From assembly GCA_034231615.1 (NCBI GenBank), contig CM067298.1:19783478-19847477 (forward strand): DNA of 64,000 nucleotides, in the 5' to 3' direction. The position numbers and the translations under genes were made by a program. Shown here in pieces: positions 24,101 to 36,100 of the stretch. Every line of letters starts with the position of its first letter. The stretch's first letter is position 1. A model generated the notes under the pieces. That model was not told the origin of the DNA, did no database searches, and worked only from the letters and a program-made list of their open reading frames with translations. Source of the stretch: Meghimatium bilineatum (Eukaryota > Mollusca > Gastropoda > Stylommatophora > Philomycidae).

Positions 24101-27100
24101 GCAACACATATGTTCAGACATTTGTGTTGCCGGATCTGACATCTTTTGGTGAGGACTTCAGAGCGTTTCTGGAGAAAGAATTGATAGAAACATCAACACT
24201 TGTGTCCTTAGAGCAGGCTGGTATGTTTATATTTTGTATAATAAACTGCAAATGTGTTGTTTGTGAAGATCAATTTAAGAATTATGTATATAAATTATTA
24301 AATTACCAAGCTATAGGACAAGCTGCCGTTATGATCCTAAACTTCATCTCTGATTATCAGCAAGTGGTCATCTTTACAGATACACTATCAGGAATCCCCA
24401 TAGATGTTTTGTTAAATCCTCAAAGTGGGCCAGGCGTTATGGCACATTATTGAACTTGCAATCACATGAACACACAGCAGATGGTTTTATCACTTTACCA
24501 AAGAGACCCAGTATGCATCAATTCTTATTTATGTTTGCCAATTCCTGTTACAAAATTAAATATAGACAATTTTTATTCATATGATTGACTTGTACTTCTT
24601 AGATTGATTCATGGTAATATATGTTCTAAAGGTCGCCTGAACTGGTGGGCAGAGCTGAGGTTGTGCCAGAGGCTCCTTCCTATGGCAACAAGTGGAGATG
24701 GAAACTGTCTTTTGCATGCAGCCTCTCTTGGTAATATATATTTTTAATAAATGCATGTGTTTAACTAGAGCAGCAAAGGTAATTGTTCCTCCATAGCCTA
24801 TACAGAGCAGTTCAATCTGTAAACCTTCATAAAGACATAGCCCATGTATAAGTTCTCTTCAATCTATTACGTCCTCATTTACTTTTCAGGTCTTTTCACA
24901 TATGACCCAACATCCTTGAAAGCTTTTATTAGCTCCAAGCTGCTCTAGAACTTACAGCTTCTCTTTTTCTGTGTAATCCATGTAAGTGTCTGCCTTGCAA
25001 CATAGATGTCTGCCATCCTCAAAGTATGATCAGATTATCTTGATTCCCTAGACATGATTTGTAGGCAAACAGAATCCTGCCCTGTTTTCATGCAAACAGA
25101 ATCCTGCCCTGTTTTCATCCGAAACATCTTCATTCCTGATCTTATCTTTCAATTTAATATTTAAATATAAGATTCAAAAGGATTTGACTTGTCCTTGTGC
25201 TGTTCTCAGATTTAACAGGTAATCAAAACCCTAAAAGTACCTCCTCATTGTGCACACCAAGTAAGAGGTGTATTCAATGCTCATGTGAAATGCCTAGCTA
25301 ACACTTTTTTTTGTCCCAGGGCTGTGTAGACCAAAATAGAAAGGAAATTGATTGCACCTAAATAACTGGTATCTCAGATCACTATCTCTCTGTATCCATG
25401 ACCCTTAAAACTGTGGTAATACAGTGTTACGCAACTCCTGGGTTGTCAGGTCTGACAGTCTATAACAGAACCAATCCTCAAATCCTTGATAAATAAACGT
25501 ACGGCTGGTACAATGTATATGGAGTAGACAACACGATACTAGAGGGTGGTGCTTCATGCAAGTGATAGTATGGCTGAGGCTGTGAAATACGAAAAACATT
25601 ACTACGGTTACGTTCATGATCCAGAACATACTTCATGTCTTCAAAATTAGCTCATCTTGATAAAAAGTACAGGTGTCTGAAATCCAAATTGTCAACTTCA
25701 CAGATAAATAAGTATAGTGACTTGGATCAGATGTTGATCGTGTTTGTGTACTTTTCTAAGCAAGCTCACTAACCTTGGTCTAATCTACTGCTTAGCATTT
25801 CCTAATGCAGAACCAAACTCACAGGCGATAAAAGGTTTTGTATCTTCGGCACAATGGACCATCTAATAATAACACAAGATATTTAATTATTAAAAATGCA
25901 CAGTGATGATCTCACCATTCCATCTGTGTGCATCAGCAATGACATAAATTGTGAAAACATTACGTATCCGCAGATCAATGGAGGTGACTGGATTACCAAA
26001 ACTACGACCTTCGCTTTTATGTCATTTACCATATGTCAGTTACCACATGCTGAAGGACATACTGAACATGGGATCAGAGCACATATGGATGTACCTGAAA
26101 GGCCATGTAGGTGATATGATGGCTAATTAACTAACCCAAGGAATAAAACGCAATAAAGGTCTTGTATTCTGTGCAAAGTTGGGGGTGTCTCCAGGGTGAA
26201 GTTTCTGTGTAATAATTTGAGAGGAAGCCCCAAATTTAAGGAGTAAAAACATAATTATATAGATGTGCTGTGGGGTTTCCACAAGAGGATAGCCTAACTA
26301 TATATGCACGTCAACTACTGAGTATTTACTGTTGCATTCGCATTGTTGGTGGGTCTGATGGGTCACTTGTGTGACATGCATGCGAAGTGAACCCAGCTAA
26401 AATTGAGTACCTGATGTTCATGTTTGTGTTGTTAGGGCTTGAAAGGGAAGCAAAGAATAGCAACACTGTTACCATGCGTGTATGTAGGAGGTGACTATGG
26501 ATGATTTTTTGGTGGTCTCATATATGGTCAAAGTCATCCAGAAGCAATGCTGCAGTCAAGCTGGAAAACACGTATATCACTGCTAAAATTGAGTACCTGA
26601 TGTTCATGTTTGTGTTGTTAGGGCTTGAAAGGGAAGCAAAGAATAGCAACACTGTTACCATGCGTGTATGTAGGAGGTGACTATGGATGATTTTTTGGTG
26701 GTCTCATATATGGTCAAAGTCATCCAGAAGCAATGCTGCAGTCAAGCTGGAAAACACGTATATCACTGCTAAAATTGAGTACCTGATGTTCATGTTTGTG
26801 TTGTTAGGGCTTGAAAGGGAAGCAAAGAATAGCAACACTGTTACCATGCGTGTATGTAGGAGGTGACTATGGATGATTTTTTGGTGGTCTCATATATGGT
26901 CAAAGTCATCCAGAAGCAATGCTGCAGTCAAGCTGGAAAACACGTATATCACTGCTAAGCTGTAAACACGAATTGCATTCTCTGGACTACATGCTTCTGA
27001 TCTGTAGGAGTTTAAGAATGAATGAAGAAGAACCTGATTCATTGAGATAGAGAATGGAAATTATGTAGTAACTGACTCATTGAGTTAAGAAGGGAAATTA

Positions 27101-30100
27101 TGTAGTAACTTACTCATTGAGTTAAGAAGGGAAATTATGTAGTAACTGACTCATTGAGTTAAGAAGGGAAATTATGTAGTAACTGACTCATTGAGTTAGA
27201 GAAGGGAAATTATGTAGTAACTGACTCATTGAGTTAAGAAGGGAAATTATGTAGTAACTGACTCATTGAGTTAAGAAGGGAAATTATGTAGTAACTGACT
27301 CATTGAGTTAAGAAGGGAAATTATGTAGTAACTGACTCATTGAGTTAATAAGGGAAATTATGTAGTAACTGACTCATTGAGTTAAGAAGGGAAATTACGT
27401 AGTAACTGACTCATTGAGTTAAGAAGGGAAATTATGTAGTAACTGACTCATTGAGTTAGAGAAGGGAAATTATGTAGTAACTGACTCATTGAGTTAGAGA
27501 AGGGAAATTATGTAGTAACTGACTCATTGAGTTAAGAAAGGAAATTATAGAGTACCTGGCTCATTGAGTTAGAGAAGGGGAATTATAGAGTACCTGGCTC
27601 ATTGAGTTAAAGAAGGGAAATTATAACAACAAACTACAACTTTCCACCGGTTGCTAAGTTTCTGTAAGATCTCTAAAAATTCTCATCCCTGCAGCATTAT
27701 ATCCTATGTGATGGGATGTACCTTGATGTTCTTGTGAGATTAAAATCAACTCACAAAATGTGATGTTTTTCAGCAATGTGGGGTATCCATGATCGCCAAC
27801 TGATATTAAGGAGAGAGTTGCATGAATCCTTGACAAAAGCCACATACAAAGATGCACTGTACAGACGATGGCGGTACCAGCAGACAATGAATAATAAGCA
27901 GGTTGGCTCATGTTTGTGTTCTCTCTTGATTTTTCAATATTTCTACTTTGTATCTGATCAAAATCAAAAGATTAATCAAAAAGGGATGATAGTTCTGACA
28001 CTCAAGAATGATTTAAATTACAATATGAACTGAGTATATTAGTGTGGACTAAGAGTACAGCGTAGCATAGTGGTTAGCACACTGGCTTCGCATATGAGTG
28101 GTTCTGAGTTTTTCAGACTGCAACAACTCCAGCTTTATTTTGGATTAATCTGAGATTATTATTGTTTTTTTTTCTAATAATTAGGAATTGGGAATTATGT
28201 TTATTTTCAAAGATATTTCTGAAGACGTTAGTTTCATTTTGACATGACATCACAAACATTAAGTCTGGACAACGCACTTTGAAAATACTTCGTCTTATGT
28301 CTCTAGAAAAAAATGTGTAGATTTACTAATTGCTGGATCAGAAGGCTTAGTGATATCTAAGTTAGTTAGTCGTTGAATCATCGTCACTGCACTCCAGACA
28401 AGTTCATAGGTGCTCATATCTCTCCTTGAGTGTAGCCACCATTACATGTTGACTGACGGTCCCAGTACGCAGTTTATTGACCATCATTCTTTCATGCTCA
28501 TGAAACCGCTCCTTTCTAGCGACACCACATTTCAAACCAAATTCCTTTATTCTAGTCATGGAACAAGTCATCGTCACTTATACAGTCATTTGTTTGTGCA
28601 TTTTCCCATATTGTCTATTGTCTTTCCCCAGGTGGTTTGTGATCCACTCTTGCCATTAACAGGGGGGAGGTACACCTAGGAGACGGTAGGGGCACAAAAT
28701 AATTCATATTAAAAAAACCGTTAAAGTTACAAGGCTGCAACTTTCACAGTAGATACCTGAATGAATACCCTATTATGTTAATGTAAAATATTTCTTTCAG
28801 TATGAAAATAAATACACATTATTTGGTCTTTAATAAAAATGTTACAATTTTCATGTTCAAAATGGTATGGTCAAAACGGTAAAATTTTTGAGAAAATAGT
28901 AAGCACAAATGAGTTAAAATTTAAAATATATGCATAGAAATGGAATAGCTATAGCGCAAACTAAGGATATTAGAATATATTTTCAAACTTTTCATACAGG
29001 CTGGTTCAAAGTTCACCAATTTTGGGCGTAAATTTTCCAAATTTGAATGGCTGTAAAAATTGTAAATATAGATAGATAGCAAAGTTCTTAGTTTGCGCTA
29101 TATGGAATTATGTTAGGAATATGCATGCCAAATTTTATCAATATTGGTTAATATTTAAAAAAGTTATGAGAACGGATTTGTTAATAACATCAAAATTTCG
29201 CAAACGAACGAAAAGAAAATTTACACATTAAAAATATAATTTCTTACCTTAATAACCTCCTGCAAGGTAAGGATATCCTTCCGCTTCAACTTGTTCTTCA
29301 TCTAGACCCAATCTCCTTCTTCTTCTGGCTCTTCTGACTTCTAGGGTTGCCTCGGTAACCTTATTTTGTGCATTTAACAGTCTCTTAGAATCTGTTCTTG
29401 CGAAGTAATCCAACATGAATTTCCCGCAAGTCACTTCCAACAGCCTAAGTGGAGCTTGCAGAGCTTGTGACCCATCATTAAAAACTAAGGTTGCAATGCC
29501 AACACTAATATTAACAGCAGTCAAACCATGGTATAAGTGCTTTGGGCAGATCTGCCATATCATACTGTTGAAGGACTCATTTGCATTTTGAGTGTAGCAT
29601 TCTAAACATTTGGCAAGATGCTTGGGTGGCTGAGAACTGTTGGTATCACCATCTCCTACAAATCTTATATACCAGGTATCTCAATCTATACTTTTCTTCG
29701 GAGTTAGAAAATAAATTCACGGCTATTGGCGCCTTCATACTACCAGATGACCCTTTATGTGTAGCCGTACATTGAGACTCATGCTTATTTTGCCACAGCT
29801 GGTATTATTGTGATTTCTTGTCCTGCTATTCCCAATAATCACATGATTTACATGCTTTGGAAAGTACTGCTGTGTCTAAAACTTTGCCAGTAACACATCC
29901 AATCAGTGATGTGACTCCAATTTGTGATGTGTGACCTCTAGTCATCCAAGTTCCATCAACAGATACATCAATATTTCTGTATACATCTTCTATATCTGGA
30001 ACTTCTGGTAATTTATATTCTATCTGTGCTGCTTTATTCATGCTTTCAAACTGAGCTGATGAAACAGATTTGGCAATGGATTCCTTGATTAGTTTGTATG

Positions 30101-33100
30101 AACTCTTTTTAATGGGTGGTGGTACGCACATCATTCCGCAAAATGTTTCCAAAGCAGCAAGTCCTCCTCCGACACAGCGCATAGCAAATACAGATCTACG
30201 ATTGATTGAATGTATTTGTAGATTATAGCTTATTGATATTTGTTGATTTGAATTGAAAGGTATTTGCTTAGTGCATTTCTTATTTCTACAACTAAATACA
30301 AACTTACTGCCTAGCCCATGCCTCTCTGTTTCCACAAAATCAACAATGCTGAAGCAGTACTGACATACAAGATGTGAAGATATTTGTTGTTGTAAGATTT
30401 CAAAATTAATGATCCTGTTTTAATATAATTCCTTACAATGGTTTTCACTAGCTAGGTCTATCAATCATAGACTCTATGTCTTGTATATTCTCACCTTCAC
30501 TGTCAGAGTCATATAATAATCCATACATCCCTTTTAGATTTCTTTCTGACTTGCTTGAAGGGGGCGTGTCCTTATGAGTAGATGTATGACTATGTGAACA
30601 ATCAAATTATAATTTATTAATATTATCAATCGATACACCCTGTACTAATTTTAGCATTACAATACACGCATGGTCAGTGGAATTGTTTATATTTGTACCT
30701 ACATCAACTTCGCTGAACTAACAGCTTTCATTAGTAAATCTATTTCCACAAAACTTACGTTTTCTTGAGTGTCTGGAATATTTGTTTTCCTGACATTTCT
30801 ATTAATGACTTTAATTTCAAATAGAAACAAATACTTCACATATGCTGCATCTGAAAATAACTTTTGAATGGCTTCCCCCTTTCGCCAAAACGAGGCTACG
30901 ATAACAAAGCCTATCGTGAGGTGTTAATTGTTTTAATTAATACGAACTGTTTGACTAAAACACACTGAACATTTTTGCAATATTTCTTACAATTTCCTGA
31001 CCCACCCCCACCTATTTTAAAAGTCTATATCTCAAAAACTATTAATGCTACGACCAAAATTTTTTAAAGAAAATGTGCATAAATGGATAATCATAATAGG
31101 GTACCAATCTCTTCGTTCAATTAAAAAATCGACATTTTTTGATATTTTTCGGTGTATCTCCCCCCTTAAGTGTAGTGGTGGTTGGAGCTCGAGCTTCTAT
31201 CGCCAGATGTGTGGCCTCGCTGTGCTATGACCGTGTCTGTACAGGATGTCTCTGACGTTTTCTATCCATCTTTTCCGTGGTCTTCCTCTGGCTTTTTACA
31301 CTGATCTCATTTGGTTATATGCTTGTACGGGCAACTTTTTGTGATGCATTCTCATAATATGCGTTTTCCCATAGGGCGTTCAAAATGTCTGCTCGATCCA
31401 TCGCTCACCAACAGCTGTAGTAGCAGCGTGTGCAGACAACCTATCTGATCTCTCATTACCCCGAACTCCCGCATGTCCCGGTACAAAAATGAGTCACTTT
31501 ATGCATACAGGAATTTTTCACTGCAGCAAGCCACTGTTCCCGAATGTACCCCGCATGAACTTTCACAATCATGCTCATCTAGTCACTGAGTATGCAGGCA
31601 TGCTCGCAGATAGTCTTCTAATAGATAAATAATAGATAGACATCTAATTGTTCTATTTAATACATTTTTAATTAAATAAGAAGATATTAATTATTTTCAC
31701 AGAAAATATGACTATGTTAGTTTGATTATGAAATAAATGTATAAATATAATAAGCCTAGGTGATTGAACACAAGCATGTGAGTTAGTGATTTTTATATAA
31801 AATTACGCAATTGTCCAAAAACAATCTGGCATACAGGGGGAAAGTTACGTAATTTGAATTTAACGTAGTAAAGATTAACTTGATGTGTAATGTAGCTTCC
31901 TGATGAAATGGATCATAACATAATTTAAAAAAGAGCTTCAAGACCACGAGAGGGTAGAAGTGGCCTTCATTATGTCAGTTATCATTGCATTTGGCCAACC
32001 GTTTAAAAAGGTTTCCTACCCTAGGTCTAAGTCATGGTTAAGCCATCTAACTTGCTATTTTCTGATGAAGTCTGGTATTGTTGTAACACCAACTTGATTC
32101 CTGATTGCTTTATTCTTGATCCGGTCTCTTCTGGTACTCTAAGCATTCTGCATAGACAATAACAATTCTGTTGTAACTAGTTTTCATGTGTAGTTTTGTA
32201 GTAGCATCTAGGGTGGCACTGGGTAACGCAGCAATGGAGGAAAATCATATTGTATAAATATCTTTTGGTAATAATAGTGACAAGCTTGATTTTTAATACA
32301 GATAACTTTTGTTATTTAAATATAAACTTTAAATATTTGTATCATCAACATGTGAAGGTGAAGCTACAAATGGGAATTCTAGTTTTTTGAATTTATCTTA
32401 ACCCTTCTTACTACTGATCTGGAGGGCCAGGTGACTGGATTACCAGAACTGCAACCTCTACTATTTTTGATGGTTGTAAAGCTCTGATTTAACCAAATTG
32501 AACTAGAATCTGTGGTTGAAGAATTGTACCACACCATAAGAGGTTCATTTTTACTTAACCTAACTTGCTAATCTTATATCTGTCTTTGCTGACTTTTGTG
32601 GCATAGTCAGATAGTCTGACAGTCACAACTTGCATGAACAAGGTCAAGGTTCAAACACAGCTGAAGTTAAACTTTTCGTGCTGCTCCAGTCGTGCGACTG
32701 AATGGGCAGAGCCTACAATTTTAAGAATAATTGAAAAACAATTTTCTGTAAAAGTATATTTCATTAATTATTAATATTTGTATATAATCATGTTCTTACT
32801 TTAACTTTTCTGTATGTATGTGCAGTCTGGACTTGTGTTTAGTGAAGCAGAATGGGAAGATGAGTGGACAAACATTCTTCGCTTAGCTTCACCTTTACCA
32901 AGAGGAGCTCCTGACCCAGCCAGATCTAGCAGTTGTGATAATTTTGTTGCCCAAAGGTAAGTGTAACATCCATCCTGATTTTAAAAAATGCATAATTAAA
33001 ATCATTTAAGCTTTTGTATATTAACATTATATTCTAACTACAGACAGCATCAGTTCAGGATTTGACTTCTATATATCTGTGTGGTTTATATAATAAAAGG

Positions 33101-36100
33101 CTAAATATTTGTTCCTGGTTTGTCTATATTTTTTTTTAGAAAGTAAATTCATTCAACCTTATGGTTGAAATGTTTATTTAGTCTGTTTTGTATCCTGTCA
33201 TTTATATTTTTTTGTTCATCAGCTTGATAATCTGTGAACAGTAAATATCGCTACCTTATACTTTGCATAATTAGCTTGTTGGTTATACAGTTTCTGCAAT
33301 TTCACTTATTATCGATTGTTGTACATATATAACTATATGACCTTATGGCAGTTATTATTTTATCAAGGTCTTTATTTTACTTTGGGGTTCTACTTGATGA
33401 AGTGGTCAAGTCATTTGCTTTGTTGCATGAAGTTGTGAATTCCAAATCTGCCAATTGATTTTACCTTTAATGTGCATTTTGAGGAATGATCTAGGGATTA
33501 TTGCATTAACTGTGGGGAGTTAATTTTTCTGAGTTACTAAATTGTCTTGTCTGTTCTGTTATCTGCCAATCATTGAGTGTCCACTCTTGATGACTTCAGT
33601 AGCACAATATGGAACTGTGCTGTTTTTTTTCATTTTTTCAGTGTTAATGTGTAAAATATTCTCAATGCTTGTAATTTTGATATAAGGGTATGTCTTATAT
33701 CTTGTGGAGCAGGGCAAAATATCAAGTGTTCCACAATTTTGTTAATGTTTTGGCAATGTCTACAGTGTAGGTTATTTTCTGGGATCGTTTCTGTCTTGTT
33801 GGTGATTAAGCAGTTTCCTATTTGTCATCTAAATATTTCTGTTGTTTGCATTTAATAACGAGCCAGGAGCATCTTAAAAAAAAAAAAATATGCCCCTGAA
33901 TCAATTTTTTTAATGACTTATTTTTCTAATTCTCAGATATGAAGAACCTGTTGTGTATGAGAGCTTAGAGGAGTTCCATGTATTTGTGCTGGCTCATGTT
34001 TTACAGCGACCAATAATTGTGGTTGCCGACACCATCCTGAAGGACTCCAGTGGTGATGCCTTAGCTCCCATCCCATTCCCTGGAATCTATCTGCCCTTAG
34101 AGGTTCAGCCTTGTTTTAAGTCACCTCTTTTGCTGACATATGATGCTGCTCACTTTTCAGCCTTGGTACCCATGGAACAGAATTCAAGTTCTTCACCACA
34201 ACTTCAAGGTATGATTGTCTTTTCTTTGAGTATGGTATTTGTGATGATTTTTTCATGATGTATAAACTATTAGATACTTGCTTAGAGAATTCAATGATAA
34301 GATGCTGAGAGTATTCAATGATGAAATGTTGAAGAAAGTCACAGACCATGGACACCTGTTGAAGAAGAGTAGTGGAAGAGTAATGTTTTACAGCTAGTTA
34401 GGCTTTGGAAATGTACCATAATATGTTAGATAATAATTCCGATGTTAGATAAGATGGCGATTGTATGCCTAATTATGGAATTATTTAAATCTGACTGATG
34501 GAAATTCTGATTCAGAGTTGAGTGTTGATAAAACTGAGCCAAAGGGACATCTTGAACATCTAGTTTGCTCGACCTATGAATCTCCCCTTCCTTCTCTTTT
34601 CCACAGATATATTAATGATGGGATAGGTATCATGACATGTCCGAAGTTGAATTGTCTTGCTTCATCAATTTCATCGGCAGTTTCAACCCTGCTATTCAAT
34701 TTACATCTAACATCTCCACTACCTCTGTCAACTTCCTTGACATCATTGTCACAGTCATCATCAGTTACTTTGAGAGGGGATGTCCTTGAGAGAACCGGCA
34801 CAATGAAATACTTAGGGGTTATGTTGGACCGCAGTCTTAGTTTCAAAGATCATGTTGACCACATCATTGTAAAGGCTTATAAAGGAAAATTATGACTGCT
34901 GCTCAATGTTAACAGAGGCTGCTATTTCTGCTGTATCAGGGATTGGTGGTGGCGGTGGTAGAGTACGCACTGGCGATTCTAACACTGAGTCAAACTCAAA
35001 CAGAAAGTTTGGATAGAATCCAGAATGAGGCAATGCGAATAATTTTAGGGTGTACGAGAGATATGTCGGCATGAGCTATGCGATACTTACTGGATTGCCC
35101 AACTGCAGAACAAAGAATGCAAATCTGCAGGGCGCGGGACTACCTACAAATCACCGCTGATAAAGAACATCCTCTACACCCTGAAATTCTCAAAGTGAAA
35201 GGCAGTCGACTTAAGAGAGGAAAGTCATGGATGGGACGCACAGAAGATATTATACAGAGTGTGTGCAGATTGGAGGATGTGCTACCTGGTGCGGAATGGA
35301 GTCGTGCGCCCTTAGATTGTCCGACAGCCTTCAAAGTAATAATAACACTTAGTAGAGAATGCAGGGAATGGTGTCCGACAGTCGTGGAGTCGGAGGTACT
35401 CGCTCTAATCAGTGAAAACTCCAGGGAAGATGATATGATTGTATATACAGATGGGTCAGTTGAGAGACGGAAGTGCCTGGGACTTCACGGCTCAAAGGTG
35501 GGATGAAACTATCCAAGAGGAAAGTGGTGCTTTCGCTCAGACAACAAGCAGCATGACAATGGAGGTTTTGGCAGCAACCAAAACTTTGCAATGGGTCTGC
35601 TCGCAGACTATCTGCGAACATGCCTGCATACTTATTGACTCAATAAGCATGATTGTGAAAGTTCAGGCGGGATACATTCGGGAACAGTGGCTGGATGCAG
35701 TGAAGAATTCCTGTATGCGTAAAGTGACTTTCATTTTTGTGCCTGGACATGCAGTAGTCTGGGTAATGAGATAACAGATAGGTTGGCCACACACACTGCT
35801 ACTATGGCTGGATTAAGCAGACATTTTGAACGCCCTACGGGAAAATGCATGAGCAAATGACAGAATAAGCGACGATGACTGTTGTTCCATGACTAGAATA
35901 AAGGAATTTGGTTTGAAATGTGGTGTTGCTAGAAAGGAGCAGTTTCATGGGCAAGAAAGAATTATGGTCAATCAACAGCGTACTGGGACTGTCAGTCAAC
36001 GTGTAATGGCGGCTACACTCAAGGAGAGATCTGAGCACCTATGGACTTGTCCGGAGTGCAATGATGATGATCCAATGACTAAGTAAGTAAGTATTGTCAC

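Larger units (their letters stand above)
28611..31359 (-). mobile_element. LINE Y 3' fragment, itself split by a TTAA DNA transposon
   Basis: The left piece (28611-28659) is attgtctattgtctttcccc.. up to cttgccattaa; the right piece (31166-31359) resumes at ttaagtgtag..ggagctcgagcttc. The copy at 19640 reads ttgccgttaagcgtagg without interruption, so the break is exactly at TTAA. The 14-bp flanks in LINE X (28597-28610, 31360-31373) are its target-site duplication with one difference. Confidence 0.9.
28355..31620 (-). mobile_element. LINE X copy, interrupted by LINE Y at 28611-31359
   Basis: The left part (28360-28610) is the inverse of the LINE X tail and C-terminal region (gttagttagtcgttgaatca at the start). 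The right part (31360-31620) is the RNase H region (ccatagggcgttcaaaatgt). The uninterrupted copy at 35820-35900 reads straight through this junction (inverse: cattttcccgtagggcgttc), proving that one element was split. The duplication tgcattttcccata / tgcgttttcccata flanks the insert. Confidence 0.88.

Noticed and set aside
24221..24453. Continuation of the exon 3 frame to 24453 as coding
   Set aside because: A good donor (gtatgt) lies at 24221, and the following exon restores the conserved OTU motif; the read-through has no similarity to the family.
27036..27626. CRISPR-like array
   Set aside because: Units are fully tandem with no unique spacers, and the context is a eukaryotic intron.
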